Notes under the pieces: generated by a model
Told to the model about the DNA's origin: nothing
What the model saw: the letters and a program-made list of their open reading frames with translations, nothing else
The model's database searches: none
Part shown: in pieces, positions 1 to 9,097 of the stretch
Position numbering within the stretch: the first letter of the stretch is position 1
Layout: every line of letters begins with the position of its first letter
NCBI RefSeq assembly: GCF_000721235.1
Contig: NZ_JOFH01000025.1
Coordinates: 1 to 64,000, forward strand
Direction of reading: 5' to 3'
Source of the DNA: Streptomyces olivaceus
GTDB taxonomy: Bacteria > Actinomycetota > Actinomycetes > Streptomycetales > Streptomycetaceae
DNA: 64,000 bases
Program-made: the position numbers and the translations under genes

Positions 1-115
1 TCGCCGGCTTGTCGACGACCGGCAGCATCTCCTTCGGAGTGGCCTTGGTCGCCGGCAGGAACCGGGTACCGAGCCCGGCCGCGGGAATGACAGCCTTGCG
101 GAGGCGGGAGACCAT
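1..115 (-). CDS. galU: UTP--glucose-1-phosphate uridylyltransferase, N-terminal fragment cut by window edge
   Basis: The minus strand read from an ATG at 115 gives 38 codons starting [19 protein letters not shown] and continuing [14 protein letters not shown]. The G-x-G-T-R nucleotide loop followed by [17 protein letters not shown] is the typical start of bacterial GalU, which makes UDP-glucose from UTP and glucose-1-phosphate. Only the N-terminus is inside the window. It lies downstream of three wall-glycopolymer transferase genes on the same strand, 82 bases past the nearest stop. I infer that it supplies activated sugar to that pathway. An alternative is another sugar-1-phosphate nucleotidylyltransferase of the same fold, but the motif string is closest to GalU. 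Confidence 0.85.
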   Translation of the reverse strand, partial: MVSRLRKAVIPAAGLGTRFLPATKATPKEMLPVVDKPA

Positions 116-197
116 GTGTTGCCCGATGTCCTTCGTCGTTCGATGCGTGGAGGGTGTTCACCGCCCCGGCGCGGCGTGCGCACCGGGGCGGGCCGGG

Positions 198-2507
198 TCA
201 GGCGCCGACGAGGCCGGTCTCGTTCTCGCCCGTCCGCTGCCGCACGATACGGGCCGTGCTGAACGGAGTCGGGGCGGGCGCCGGAGTGCGCTCGTCCAGG
301 GGCAGCACCTCGGGGCTCGGCCGCTCACCGAGGAACAGGCGGCGTACCGCGCGCTCCGCCGCGTGACCGTCGTCGTACTGTACGAACCGCTCGCGGAACG
401 CGGCCCGCAGCGCGGTTGCCCGGGTGCTGTTCCAGTCGCCGGAACGGAAGACCTCGATCAGCTCGTCCTCGCTGGTCGCGGTCGCCCCGGGGGTCTCGCC
501 CGGCTTCCCGGAAAGGATGTCGAAGTACACGCCGCGGGCCCGGCTGTAGACCTCCCAGTCGTCCGCGTAGCTGACGATCGGCCGGTCGAGGCAGGCGTAG
601 TCGAACATGATCGACGAGTAGTCGGTGATCAGGGCGTCGGCGGCCAGGCAGAGGTCCTCCACCACCGGGTACCGCGACACGTCCTTGATCAGGCCGCGCT
701 CCTGCAGCGCCGCGAGGTTCGGGTCGGCGCCGTAGAAGTAGTGGGTGCGCACCAGGACGACGTAGTTCGGGCCGAGTTCGCGGCAGAACCGCTCCAGGTC
801 GATCCGGGGCACGTAGCCCTTCTGGTAGTCGCGGACCGTCGGGCAGTAGAGGAGGGCCGTCTTGCCCTCCTCGATGCCGAGTTCGCCGCGGATGCGGGCC
901 ACGTCCTCGGCGGTCGACCGGAAGTACACGTCGTTGCGCGGGTAGCCGCACTCGACCGCTTCGAACGCGCAGGGGTAGACCCGCTCCCAGATCTCCGTGG
1001 AGTGCTGGTTGGACGTCACGCTCAGGTCCCACTTGTCGGCCCGCTCCAGCATCTTGCCGAAGCTCATGCCCTTCGCGGCGGCCGGGAACTTCTGCTGGTC
1101 GATGCCCATCTGCTTCAGCGGCGTGCCGTGGTGGGTCTGCAGGAACACCTGCTCCGGGCGCTTGACGATGTCGTTCGGGAAGTTGACGTTGTTGACCAGG
1201 TACTTGGCGCGGGCCATGACCTCCCAGTAGCGGGGGGAGTTCGCCACCACGTAGTCCACGCCCTCGGGGACGGAGTCCACCTCGGTGCGCCGGACGATCC
1301 AGACGCCGTGGACGTCCGGGGCGAGTTCCTTCGCCTTGTGGTAGACGGCCGCGGGGTTGCAGGCGACGCCGCGGTTCCAGTAGGCGGCGTACACCGCGAG
1401 CTTCTCGTCGACCGGTCGGCGCAGGTGCAGCCGGTAGAGCCGGTTGTACGCGGTCTTCCCGAGCTTCGTCTTCGCCTTCGTCGCGCGCTGCACGACCTGG
1501 CGGCGGGTGTGGGTGGCGAAGGTCATCGCCGAATAGGCGGTGTAGGAACCGCGCTCCAGTATCTGGAACCGGGTGCCCTGGTTGCCCTCGGGAAGGACGA
1601 AGCCGCGCGGCTTGTAGCGCTTGTACTGCGCCGCCGACAGCTTGAAGAACTCCGCCCGGTCCTTGGGGACGATGCGGTCCTCGCGGGCGAGAGTGAACAG
1701 GAAGTGGCTGGCCATGCGCTCGAAGAGCAGTGCCCGCACCGGTTCGAGCTGGGGACGCTCGTCGAGGAACTCGAAGAGCCGCGTGTACTGCTGGAAGATT
1801 CCGAAGTGCTTGCGCCCCGGCGTGCGCATGGAGTTGCCCTGGCGGCGCTGGCGGTACTCGACGCATATGTGGTCGGTGGCGGCAATGCGTTCCGCGGTCA
1901 GCATGGTCTTGTAGACCATGAGGGCGTCTTCGTAGATTCCGTCGGTGAAAGTGAAACGGTGGTCGTCGACGTAGAATTCACGGCGGTATACGCGGTTCCA
2001 CACCACGGCGAACATCGTCAGGTAGTCCGGGCGTTCCAGCGCGGTGAATACGTCCGTTCCCGCGGCGGCCAGCATTTCACCGGCGGCGCTTTCCTGGACG
2101 CGGTCGTTCCAGAAAGTGCGGACGTGATTGAGAAGCAGGATGTCCGGGTCGCCGGTCTCGCCGAGGCGGTCCGCGATGGCCTGCAGTGCGCCCTCGGCGA
2201 GCGTGTCGTCGCTGTCCAGGAACAGGATGTACGTGCCGCGGGCCCGGAGCGCGCCGGCGTCCCGCGCCTTTCCTATTCCCTTGTTCTCCGTGAAATGCAC
2301 GGGTATGACGCGGCTGTCCGCAGCGGCGTACTCGTCGAGAATGCGACCGCAGGCATCGGGCGAGAAGTCGTCGACGGCGACGACCTCGAAGTCGCCGTAG
2401 GACTGCGACAGGATGGAGTCCAAGCATGCGCGAAGGTACCCCTGGACCTTGTATACGGGTACGACCACGCTGATCCTCGGCGAAGCGTTTCCATCCGCAA
2501 CGGGCAT
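198..2507 (-). CDS. GT2 glycosyltransferase fused to CDP-glycerol (TagF-type) glycerophosphotransferase
   Basis: A 769-residue two-domain enzyme for wall teichoic-acid-like polymer synthesis. Residues about 10-120 form a GT-A family 2 domain (ISVVVPVYK, AVDD at 44-47, LDSDD at 97-101). Residues about 365-720 form a TagF/Glyphos_transf domain with THHGTPLK at 458-465, GYPRND at 521-526 and TDYSSIMFDY at 628-637, the usual active-site blocks of poly(glycerol-phosphate) transferases. I chose ATG 2507 over the upstream in-frame ATG at 2576 because AGGAG lies eight bases before it and the protein then starts right at the GT2 domain. The next gene upstream is a close paralogue. The polymer made cannot be read from sequence; a polyol-phosphate or diglycosyl-phosphate chain is likely. 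Confidence 0.85.
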   Translation of the reverse strand: MPVADGNASPRISVVVPVYKVQGYLRACLDSILSQSYGDFEVVAVDDFSPDACGRILDEYAAADSRVIPVHFTENKGIGKARDAGALRARGTYILFLDSDDTLAEGALQAIADRLGETGDPDILLLNHVRTFWNDRVQESAAGEMLAAAGTDVFTALERPDYLTMFAVVWNRVYRREFYVDDHRFTFTDGIYEDALMVYKTMLTAERIAATDHICVEYRQRRQGNSMRTPGRKHFGIFQQYTRLFEFLDERPQLEPVRALLFERMASHFLFTLAREDRIVPKDRAEFFKLSAAQYKRYKPRGFVLPEGNQGTRFQILERGSYTAYSAMTFATHTRRQVVQRATKAKTKLGKTAYNRLYRLHLRRPVDEKLAVYAAYWNRGVACNPAAVYHKAKELAPDVHGVWIVRRTEVDSVPEGVDYVVANSPRYWEVMARAKYLVNNVNFPNDIVKRPEQVFLQTHHGTPLKQMGIDQQKFPAAAKGMSFGKMLERADKWDLSVTSNQHSTEIWERVYPCAFEAVECGYPRNDVYFRSTAEDVARIRGELGIEEGKTALLYCPTVRDYQKGYVPRIDLERFCRELGPNYVVLVRTHYFYGADPNLAALQERGLIKDVSRYPVVEDLCLAADALITDYSSIMFDYACLDRPIVSYADDWEVYSRARGVYFDILSGKPGETPGATATSEDELIEVFRSGDWNSTRATALRAAFRERFVQYDDGHAAERAVRRLFLGERPSPEVLPLDERTPAPAPTPFSTARIVRQRTGENETGLVGA

Positions 2508-2903
2508 GCTGGGGGCTCCTGGACTGTCGATCAACCGCGTCCCGTGGCGGTGACCGGAACGGGGCGCGAAAGGCACAAGGAGTGCAGGTTAACGTTTGGA
2601 TCAGAGTACTGTACGCCCGGTGTTCGACCGTTCGGTCGCGCGAAGTGTTACGCGGGCACGATTCGATAACGCCCGCCGAACGCGCAGACCAGCGCGTGTC
2701 GGTGGTGCCTGCACGGAGGCCGCCCGCGAGGCCGATTGTGACGTTTCGCTCGGCAGGGCAACCTTTTGCCCGAGAAATGGTCGGGGGTGGTCCGGCCGCC
2801 GCCGGTCGGTGACCGGACCGGGGGCCGGCTCGCACATGCGAAGTGCCCCCCGCCCCGGGGCGGGAGGCACTTCCGGGTCCCGTAGCGGGCCGCCGCGACG
2901 GGG
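2508..2903. other. 396-bp gap between the two TagF-like genes
   Basis: No gene is visible. At the right edge lies a strong hairpin (2840-2873) that should end the upstream minus-strand gene. Nearer the downstream gene the minus strand has TACAGT (2613-2608), a possible -10, and a perfect 6+6 palindrome CGACCG-TT-CGGTCG at 2625-2638 just upstream of it. I infer that the downstream gene has its own promoter instead of relying only on read-through. Confidence 0.45.
2840..2873 (-). terminator. Hairpin terminator after the second TagF-like gene
   Basis: Arms GAAGTGCC (2840-2847) and GGCACTTC (2866-2873) enclose a further CCGCCCC/GGGGCGG stem, 31 bases past the stop of the minus-strand gene at 2904. 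There is no T-run, as is common for Streptomyces hairpin terminators. Confidence 0.6.
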
Positions 2904-5135
2904 TCAGGCGCGCGCGTCGTCCTCGATCGCCCCGGCCGGGGTCGGCACCGCACGGCGTTCGTCGAACGGGACGAAGGGCAGCGGCTGCTCCTCGCCCAGG
3001 AAGACCCGCCGCACGACGCGTTCCGCCGCGTGCCCGTCGTCGAACTCGCAGAAACGCCGGCGGAAGACGTCCCGGTGCCCGGCCGCCTCCGGGCTGTCGT
3101 ACGCGCCCGAGGCGAGCAGCGCGAGCAGCTCCTCCTGCGTCGTCGCCACCGCGCCGGGCGGCTCCTTCAGCAGGTCGAAGTAGGTGCCGCGGACCACGGA
3201 GTAGGTCTCCCAGTCGGGCACGTAGCTGATGATCGGACGGTCAAGGACGGCGTAGTCGAACATCGCCGAGGAGTAGTCCGTGATCAGGGCGTCCGCGGCG
3301 AGGTACAGCTCCTCCACCCGGGGATGGGCGGTGACGTCGATGACGCGGCCGGTACGGCGGAGCTCGTCGACGTGCGGCGAGTTGCCGTAGAAGTAGTGGC
3401 CGCGCACCAGCAGGGCCACGTCCGGTCCGAGTTCCTCGGCGAACCGGGCGAGGTCCAGGGACGGCACGAAGGCCGGCTGGTACTCGCGGTGGGTCGGCAT
3501 GTACAGGAACGCCTTGGTGCCGTCGGCCAGGCCGAGCGCCGCACGCGCCCGGCGGACGTCCTCCGCACCCGCGTTGACGAGGGCGTCGTTGCGCGGGTAA
3601 CCGGACTCCAGTGTCTCGTAGGAGCAGGGGTAGGCACGCTCCCACACCACGCTGGTGTGCCGGTTCGAGGTGATGCTGTAGTCCCAGCGGTCGCAGCGCT
3701 TGAGCAGCTTGCCGAAACTCATGTTCGTGGAGGCCGGGTACCTGCGCTGGTCCAGGCCCATGGTCTTGAGCGGGGTGCCGTGGTGCGTCTGCACGTGGAC
3801 CTGGCCCTCGCGCTTCACCACCGAGTCGGCGAAGTTCACGTTGTTGACCAGGTACTTGGCGCGGGCCACCGCCGTCCAGTACTCCCGCGAGCCCACGCGG
3901 ACGAAGTCCACGCCGGCCGGCACCTCGTCCACCGCGTCCGGCCGGACGGCCCACACGCGGCGGATGTGCGGGGCCCGGCGGGCGAGTTCGGCGTCGATGG
4001 CGGCGGGGTTGCAGGTGACGCTGCGGTTCCAGTAGGCGGAGAACACGGCCAGGTTCTCGTCCAGCGGCGCGCGCAGCTGCGACCGGTAGATGAGGCCCAT
4101 GGCGCGGCGCTTGGACTGGTTCACCGCCGAGCGGGCACGCCTCCTGACGCCGTCGCGCAGCTTCGCCGCACGCGTGGCGCCCATGAACGCGGTGAACGCG
4201 CCGCGCTCCAGCAGCGCGTACTTGCGGCCGTCGTTGCCCGGGGGACGCACGAAGCCCTTCGGTAGCTTCGCGCGGTAGTCCGACGAGGCGCGGTGGAAGA
4301 ACTCCGCCCGCGCGTTCTGCGGCAGGCGGCCCGCACGCTCCAGAATGGTCAGGTAGTGGTCGACCATCTTGCGGAAGAGCGGGCCGCGCCACTGGTCCAG
4401 TCCCTCGTGCGTGTCGAGGTAGTCGAAGACGCGCTCGTACTGGTCGAAGACGTCGAAGTGCTTGCGGCTGACCGTCTTGAGGATGTTGCCGCCCTCGCGG
4501 CGCTGCCGGTAGTACAGGCAGACGCGGTCCAGCAGGGCGATCCGCTCGGCGGTGATCATGGAGCAGAACGTCCAGGGGGCGTCCTCGTAGTAGCCCGGAG
4601 GGAAGACGAGGTCGGCCCGGGTGACGAAGTCGCGCCGGTAGGCCTTGTTCCAGACTATCTGCAGCAGGTCGAGCAATTCCGGGTGCTCGGCGAGCGAGAA
4701 GACGTCCGATCCCTCGTACCGGAGCAGGTCGGCGCGCTGATTGCGCCGCATATTCCCGTCCCAGTAGGTACGCGCGTAGTCGTAGACCAGGATGTCGGGA
4801 CGGCCGGTGGCCCCGATGCGGTCGGCCATCGCGCTCAGTGCCCCGTCGGCCAGCGTGTCGTCGCTGTCCAGGAACAGCACGTACTCGCCCCGCGCCTTTT
4901 CCAGCCCGGCGTTCCGCGCGCGTCCGAGACCCACGTTTTCCATGAGGTGAATCACATGAATGCGCGGGTCGCGTTCCGCGTACTCGTCAAGGAGAGCACC
5001 GGATCCGTCCGGCGAGCAGTCGTCGACCGCGATGATCTCGAAGTCCGTGCAGTCCTGCCCCAGGACCGAGTCCAGGCACTCGGGCAGGTAGCCCTGCACC
5101 TTGTACACGGGGATGACGAGGGAGAAAGTGGGCAT
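2904..5135 (-). CDS. GT2 glycosyltransferase fused to CDP-glycerol (TagF-type) glycerophosphotransferase, paralogue 2
   Basis: A 743-residue paralogue of the adjacent downstream gene with the same two-domain layout: GT2 domain at 1-110 (SLVIPVYK, LDSDD at 89-93) and a TagF-type domain from about 355 (THHGTPLK at 450-457, GYPRND near 513-518, TDYSSAMFDY at 619-628). Both proteins end with a conserved FDDGHAAER/YDDGHAAER segment before a short variable tail. ATG 5135 begins directly with the GT2 domain, so there is no room for a longer N-terminus. The pair probably arose by tandem duplication and then specialised, for example in acceptor or donor choice. It follows a membrane-anchored relative by 94 bases, which suggests one transcription unit. 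Confidence 0.85.
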   Translation of the reverse strand: MPTFSLVIPVYKVQGYLPECLDSVLGQDCTDFEIIAVDDCSPDGSGALLDEYAERDPRIHVIHLMENVGLGRARNAGLEKARGEYVLFLDSDDTLADGALSAMADRIGATGRPDILVYDYARTYWDGNMRRNQRADLLRYEGSDVFSLAEHPELLDLLQIVWNKAYRRDFVTRADLVFPPGYYEDAPWTFCSMITAERIALLDRVCLYYRQRREGGNILKTVSRKHFDVFDQYERVFDYLDTHEGLDQWRGPLFRKMVDHYLTILERAGRLPQNARAEFFHRASSDYRAKLPKGFVRPPGNDGRKYALLERGAFTAFMGATRAAKLRDGVRRRARSAVNQSKRRAMGLIYRSQLRAPLDENLAVFSAYWNRSVTCNPAAIDAELARRAPHIRRVWAVRPDAVDEVPAGVDFVRVGSREYWTAVARAKYLVNNVNFADSVVKREGQVHVQTHHGTPLKTMGLDQRRYPASTNMSFGKLLKRCDRWDYSITSNRHTSVVWERAYPCSYETLESGYPRNDALVNAGAEDVRRARAALGLADGTKAFLYMPTHREYQPAFVPSLDLARFAEELGPDVALLVRGHYFYGNSPHVDELRRTGRVIDVTAHPRVEELYLAADALITDYSSAMFDYAVLDRPIISYVPDWETYSVVRGTYFDLLKEPPGAVATTQEELLALLASGAYDSPEAAGHRDVFRRRFCEFDDGHAAERVVRRVFLGEEQPLPFVPFDERRAVPTPAGAIEDDARA

Positions 5136-5229
5136 CCTTTACAACCTGTTCCAAGAAGGCTGACCATGTGTCCGTTCGTACCGTAGCCGGACACTCTGTG
5201 GCCGACGGGCGGCAGCGCTGTTCTCCACA

Positions 5230-7482
5230 CTAACTTGGCCCCGTATTGTCCGAATTCACTGGCGAAGATTCACAGGCCGGTTGAATGTCACACACAATCT
5301 GCCGAGGGCCGGTATAAGTACCGGTCACCGCAGGAGACGGGGCGGTGGGCGGGGCGTCGGCGGGGGAGCCGGACGGCTGCCGGCGCGGTCCCGGCACCGC
5401 GGGTTCCGCGGCCAGGCGCCGCTCCATGCGCGCCCGGTGCTCCCCGGCCACCGCGCACAGGTCCCGCACGGCACCGGCGAAGCGCTCCAGCGGCGGCGGG
5501 TCGGCCGGACCCAGCAGCCGCAGGGACAGCGCGGCGCGTGCCCCGGCCCACTCGTCCCGTTCCGGGTGCCGGACCGCGTCGAGCAGCGCCGGCACCCCGG
5601 CCGCGTCCGGTGTCAGCACGGTGGCCGCCGCCACGGTGGGGAACGACTTGCGGAACACGTCCTCCGCCAGCCCGCTGGTGTTGGCGACGGCGTACGGCTT
5701 GCCGCTCGCCAGGAAGTCGCTGATCACACTGGAGACGTCACTGATCAGCAGGTCGGACCGGTTGAAGCAGGAGTAGAGCGGCGGCCGGGCGCCCGTGACG
5801 ACCTGGTGCTCACCCTCCGGCAGCGAGGCCCAGTACGCCTCCTCCCAGGCCGCCGTCGCCCGCGCCACCGCCCCGGCCCGGCCCGGCTCCGGAGCAGGCC
5901 GCAGCAGCATCCGCTCCGCCTGGTCGGCCGCCGGACGGAAGCCGGCCGCGGTGAGCCGTTCCAGCTCCGCCGCCCGACGGGCCGGCCGGGGCGACGCCGA
6001 CGCCTCCGGCCGCACCCCGCCCCGCGCCCGGTTCGCCGCCCGCACCAGCTCCCGGACCCGCAGGTCGGCGGCCCCGGCCCGGGGGTCCACCGACCCGGTC
6101 AGCGGGTGAGGCTTGTACAGCAGCCGGACGCCCGGATCGGCGAGCAGCGCCCGCACGAGGTTCTCGCCGGCCTCGACCACCGACGTGTTGCCGGGGTTGC
6201 CGTCCCAGCCCTCCCAGGTCGGCGCGTACAGGACCGTGAGGTACGCGCCGGGCGCCGGCGGTCCCGCGCACGGCCGTACGCCGTCCAGCTGCGGGCGGCC
6301 GATCTCCACCACGTCCTTGTCCTCGACACCGACCTCCGCCGCCGCGTACCGCTCCCGCGCCGCCGGTCCCGCCACCCAGACCTCGTCGTACGCCTTCGCG
6401 TACGGGTTGCAGGAGGACAGCTTGTCGCTCTCCCCGTGGTTGACGAAGGCGTGCTTGATCGTGGGGATGCGCAGCACCTGCGAGGTCTTCCCGGAGTTGG
6501 AGGGGTGCAGGAGGACGCGGAGCGTGGAGTGCTCCAGACGCATCAGCGTGGCCACCTTCGGCAGGCACACCACCGGGATGTCCGTCGCCGCGATCCGCTC
6601 CACCATGAACCGTTCCCGCAGCACGATCACCGGCCGCTCCGCCAGCCCCGCCAGCGGCTCCAGCCACATGTTCGCCTGGTAGGCGGAGGACGCGCCGCCC
6701 GAGAAGTACAGGCCGACCGTCGGCCGGTACCGAGCCAGCCACGCCTCGAACCAGTCGAGCACCTCCTGCTCGCCCGCGGGCCTGCGCCCCGGCAGCAGCC
6801 GCAGCGACAGCGCGCCCAGGCCGGTCGCGGCCACGGCCAGCGACACCGCGAGGCCCGCCGCGCCCCACCCGGGCGCGTCGGTGGCCACCGTGGCGAGCAG
6901 TCCCGCCGTCGACGGCAGCCCGAAGACCGCCAGCCGGTGTCCGGGGCGGCGCAGCAGCGCCGGGGGCGCCGGGGTCAGGCGCAGCGCCGACGCGTCGATG
7001 TTCCGGGTCACCACGGGCAGCGTCCGGGTGCGCCGGACCAGGACGGAGACCGCCTGGATCGCCCAGTGCAGCGCGTACAGGACGAGCAGCCCGGCGACGA
7101 GCGGGGCGTACGCGCCCTCCCGGTGCTGCTCGCCCAGGCGCAGCAGGCCCACCACGAGCAGCAGGTCCCGCAGCACGTGCCGGACCGTGACGTCGGCGTG
7201 CGACTTGGCGAACAGCGACACCATGCCCCCTCCCCACCGGTGCAGCACCGCCTCGGCGGCGAGCGAGGCGGTGGTCGCGGCGAGCAGCAGCGGTACGTGC
7301 GGCAGCAGCGCGCCCAGCGCCTGCGTGGCGAAGGCGGACGCCAGCGCGGCCACGACCAGCAGCTTCACCGCGGTCCGCCGACGGGGCAGGGCGAGGCCCG
7401 CGGGCCGGGGGAGCCGGGGCCGGCGGAGGAGAGGGCGGTGGGGCCGGCGGGGGAGAGGACGACGGGGCGGGGGCAGGGGCAC
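5230..7482 (-). CDS. Membrane protein with C-terminal glycerophosphotransferase-like domain
   Basis: A 750-residue protein. After a Pro/Arg-rich cytosolic leader of about 38 residues come several hydrophobic segments (about 39-80, 95-150, 190-225). The soluble part follows from about 245, with features of the TagF/Glyphos_transf fold: FVNHGESDK in place of the usual H-G-T, a YKPHPLTG loop, and LLISDVSSVISDFL, which corresponds to TDYSS-MFDY. GTG 7482 is supported by GGAGAG seven bases upstream; a GTG at 7368 would drop the leader. It is the first gene of the minus-strand glycopolymer cluster and is divergent from proB. A role as a membrane-bound polymer-phosphate transferase is likely; its substrate is unknown. 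Confidence 0.72.
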   Translation of the reverse strand: MPLPPPRRPLPRRPHRPLLRRPRLPRPAGLALPRRRTAVKLLVVAALASAFATQALGALLPHVPLLLAATTASLAAEAVLHRWGGGMVSLFAKSHADVTVRHVLRDLLLVVGLLRLGEQHREGAYAPLVAGLLVLYALHWAIQAVSVLVRRTRTLPVVTRNIDASALRLTPAPPALLRRPGHRLAVFGLPSTAGLLATVATDAPGWGAAGLAVSLAVAATGLGALSLRLLPGRRPAGEQEVLDWFEAWLARYRPTVGLYFSGGASSAYQANMWLEPLAGLAERPVIVLRERFMVERIAATDIPVVCLPKVATLMRLEHSTLRVLLHPSNSGKTSQVLRIPTIKHAFVNHGESDKLSSCNPYAKAYDEVWVAGPAARERYAAAEVGVEDKDVVEIGRPQLDGVRPCAGPPAPGAYLTVLYAPTWEGWDGNPGNTSVVEAGENLVRALLADPGVRLLYKPHPLTGSVDPRAGAADLRVRELVRAANRARGGVRPEASASPRPARRAAELERLTAAGFRPAADQAERMLLRPAPEPGRAGAVARATAAWEEAYWASLPEGEHQVVTGARPPLYSCFNRSDLLISDVSSVISDFLASGKPYAVANTSGLAEDVFRKSFPTVAAATVLTPDAAGVPALLDAVRHPERDEWAGARAALSLRLLGPADPPPLERFAGAVRDLCAVAGEHRARMERRLAAEPAVPGPRRQPSGSPADAPPTAPSPAVTGTYTGPRQIVCDIQPACESSPVNSDNTGPS

Positions 7483-7827
7483 TGCGGTCTCTCCAGACTC
7501 GTCACGCTTCGGACAACCCGGTTAACGCGCGGTGACCGCCGGACGACACGCGCGTGTTGACCCCGGCCCTTGACGGGCGGGGAGACGGGGAGAGGAGTGG
7601 CGGTGCGGGCGTCCCGGGTCCGGCCTCCGGCGGGCGGGGGGATGGGGAGAGGGGTGGCGGTGCGGGCGCCTCCGATCCGGCCTCCGGCGGGCGGCGACCA
7701 GCGGTGAAGGCGCGGCGCGTGCGCGCTGTCCGCAGCCTGAACTGTGGTGCGGCGCGTGTCCCGGTTCCCGTAGATTGCCCGGCGGGCGCAGGATTCGGCG
7801 CATGTCGACGGGAGAGGCGGGCAGGCC
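7483..7827. other. Divergent intergenic region with a 57-bp tandem repeat
   Basis: A 345-bp spacer between the glycopolymer cluster and proB, holding promoters for both directions. It includes two imperfect 57-bp direct repeats (7574-7630 and 7631-7687) followed by the start of a third. A TAGATT hexamer at 7769-7774 is a possible -10 for proB. No open reading frame in it looks real. Confidence 0.5.
7574..7695. repeat. 57-bp tandem repeat, two copies plus a fragment
   Basis: Units at 7574 and 7631 share a G-rich core (GGGAGAGG-GTGGCGGTGCGGG) and the shared block GGCCTCCGGCGGGCGG. The third copy is truncated at about 7695. Function unknown. Confidence 0.7.
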
Positions 7828-8964
7828 GTGGCAGGGGCAGGGCCGGAGACAAGGCAGGCCGTGGGCGAGGCCCGCAGGATCGTCGTCAAGGTCGGTTCCT
7901 CATCGCTGACGACCGCGGCGGGCGGCCTGGACGCCGACCGGGTCGACGCGCTGGTCGACGGGCTGGCCAAGGTGCGGGGCGCGGACAAGGAGATCGTCCT
8001 CGTCTCCTCCGGCGCCATCGCCGCGGGCCTCGCTCCGCTGGGCCTGCCCCGCCGCCCCCGGGACCTGGCCCGCCAGCAGGCCGCCGCCAGCGTCGGCCAG
8101 GGACTGCTGGTCGCCCGGTACACCGCCTCGTTCGCCCGCTACGGCGTCCGGGTCGGCCAGGTGCTGCTGACCAGCGACGACATGAGCCGCCGCGCCCACC
8201 ACCGCAACGCCTCCCGCACCCTGGACAAGCTGCTGTCGATGGGTGCCTTCCCGATCGTCAACGAGAACGACACCGTCGCCACCGACGAGATCCGCTTCGG
8301 CGACAACGACCGCCTCGCCGCCCTCGTCGCCCACCTGGTCCGCGCCGACCTGCTGGTGCTGCTGTCCGACGTGGACGGTGTGTACGACGGCGACCCCAGC
8401 CGGCCCGGCACCTCGCGGCTGGCCGAGGTGCGGGACATGGGCGACCTCGCGGGCATCGACATCGGCAGCGCGGGCAAGGCCGGAGTGGGCACCGGCGGCA
8501 TGGTGACCAAGGTCGAGGCGGCCCGGATCGCCGCCGCCGCCGGCATCCCCGTGGTGCTGACCAGCGCGGTCCACGCGGCCGACGCCCTGGCCGGCGGCGA
8601 CACCGGCACGTACTTCCACGCCACCGGCAGGCGCTTCGCCGACCGGCTGCTGTGGCTGCAGCACGCCTCCGCCCCGCGGGGCGCGCTGGTGCTGGACGAC
8701 GGCGCGGTCCGCGCGGTCGTCGAGGGCCGCAAGTCGCTGCTGCCGGCCGGGATCGCGGGCGTCGAGGGCGAGTTCGCCGCGGGCGACCCGGTCGAGCTGC
8801 GGGACGGCACCGGGCGGGCGGTGGCCCGCGGGCTGGTCAACTTCGACGCCAAGGAGATGCCCCGCCTGGTCGGCCGCTCCACCCGGGAACTGGCGCGCGA
8901 ACTCGGACCCGCGTACGAACGCGAGGTCGTACACAGGGACGATCTGGTGATCCTGCACCCGTAA
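7828..8964 (+). CDS. proB: Glutamate 5-kinase
   Basis: First step of proline synthesis: ATP-dependent phosphorylation of glutamate. The 378-residue protein has an amino-acid-kinase domain (IVVKVGSSSLT near 18-28, VSSGAIAAG, NENDTVATDEIRFGDND, LLSDVDGVY, GTGGMVTK) and a C-terminal PUA domain from about 285 (GALVLDDGAVRAV to the end), the normal ProB length and layout. The start is GTG 7828 with a GGAGAGG-like site upstream; GTG 7861 is an in-frame alternative that would still leave the kinase domain intact. proA, the next enzyme, follows after one small gene. Confidence 0.96.
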   Translation: MAGAGPETRQAVGEARRIVVKVGSSSLTTAAGGLDADRVDALVDGLAKVRGADKEIVLVSSGAIAAGLAPLGLPRRPRDLARQQAAASVGQGLLVARYTASFARYGVRVGQVLLTSDDMSRRAHHRNASRTLDKLLSMGAFPIVNENDTVATDEIRFGDNDRLAALVAHLVRADLLVLLSDVDGVYDGDPSRPGTSRLAEVRDMGDLAGIDIGSAGKAGVGTGGMVTKVEAARIAAAAGIPVVLTSAVHAADALAGGDTGTYFHATGRRFADRLLWLQHASAPRGALVLDDGAVRAVVEGRKSLLPAGIAGVEGEFAAGDPVELRDGTGRAVARGLVNFDAKEMPRLVGRSTRELARELGPAYEREVVHRDDLVILHP

Positions 8965-9097
8965 TGGGTCGAAACGTCCCCGAATCGGTAGTGGACGTTC
9001 CGCAAAACCGCCCCGCGATCTCGTGCGGCCTGCTCAACTTTCCTCAGGGACAAGTCCGGCCGACCACCGGGCCGAGCCATGTGCGAAGGAGGCCGTC

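Noticed and set aside
9..2669. Long plus-strand open frame of 886 codons
   Set aside because: It is the antisense shadow of the GT2-TagF gene; high GC leaves the opposite strand open. No domain is recognisable and the minus-strand protein is fully convincing.
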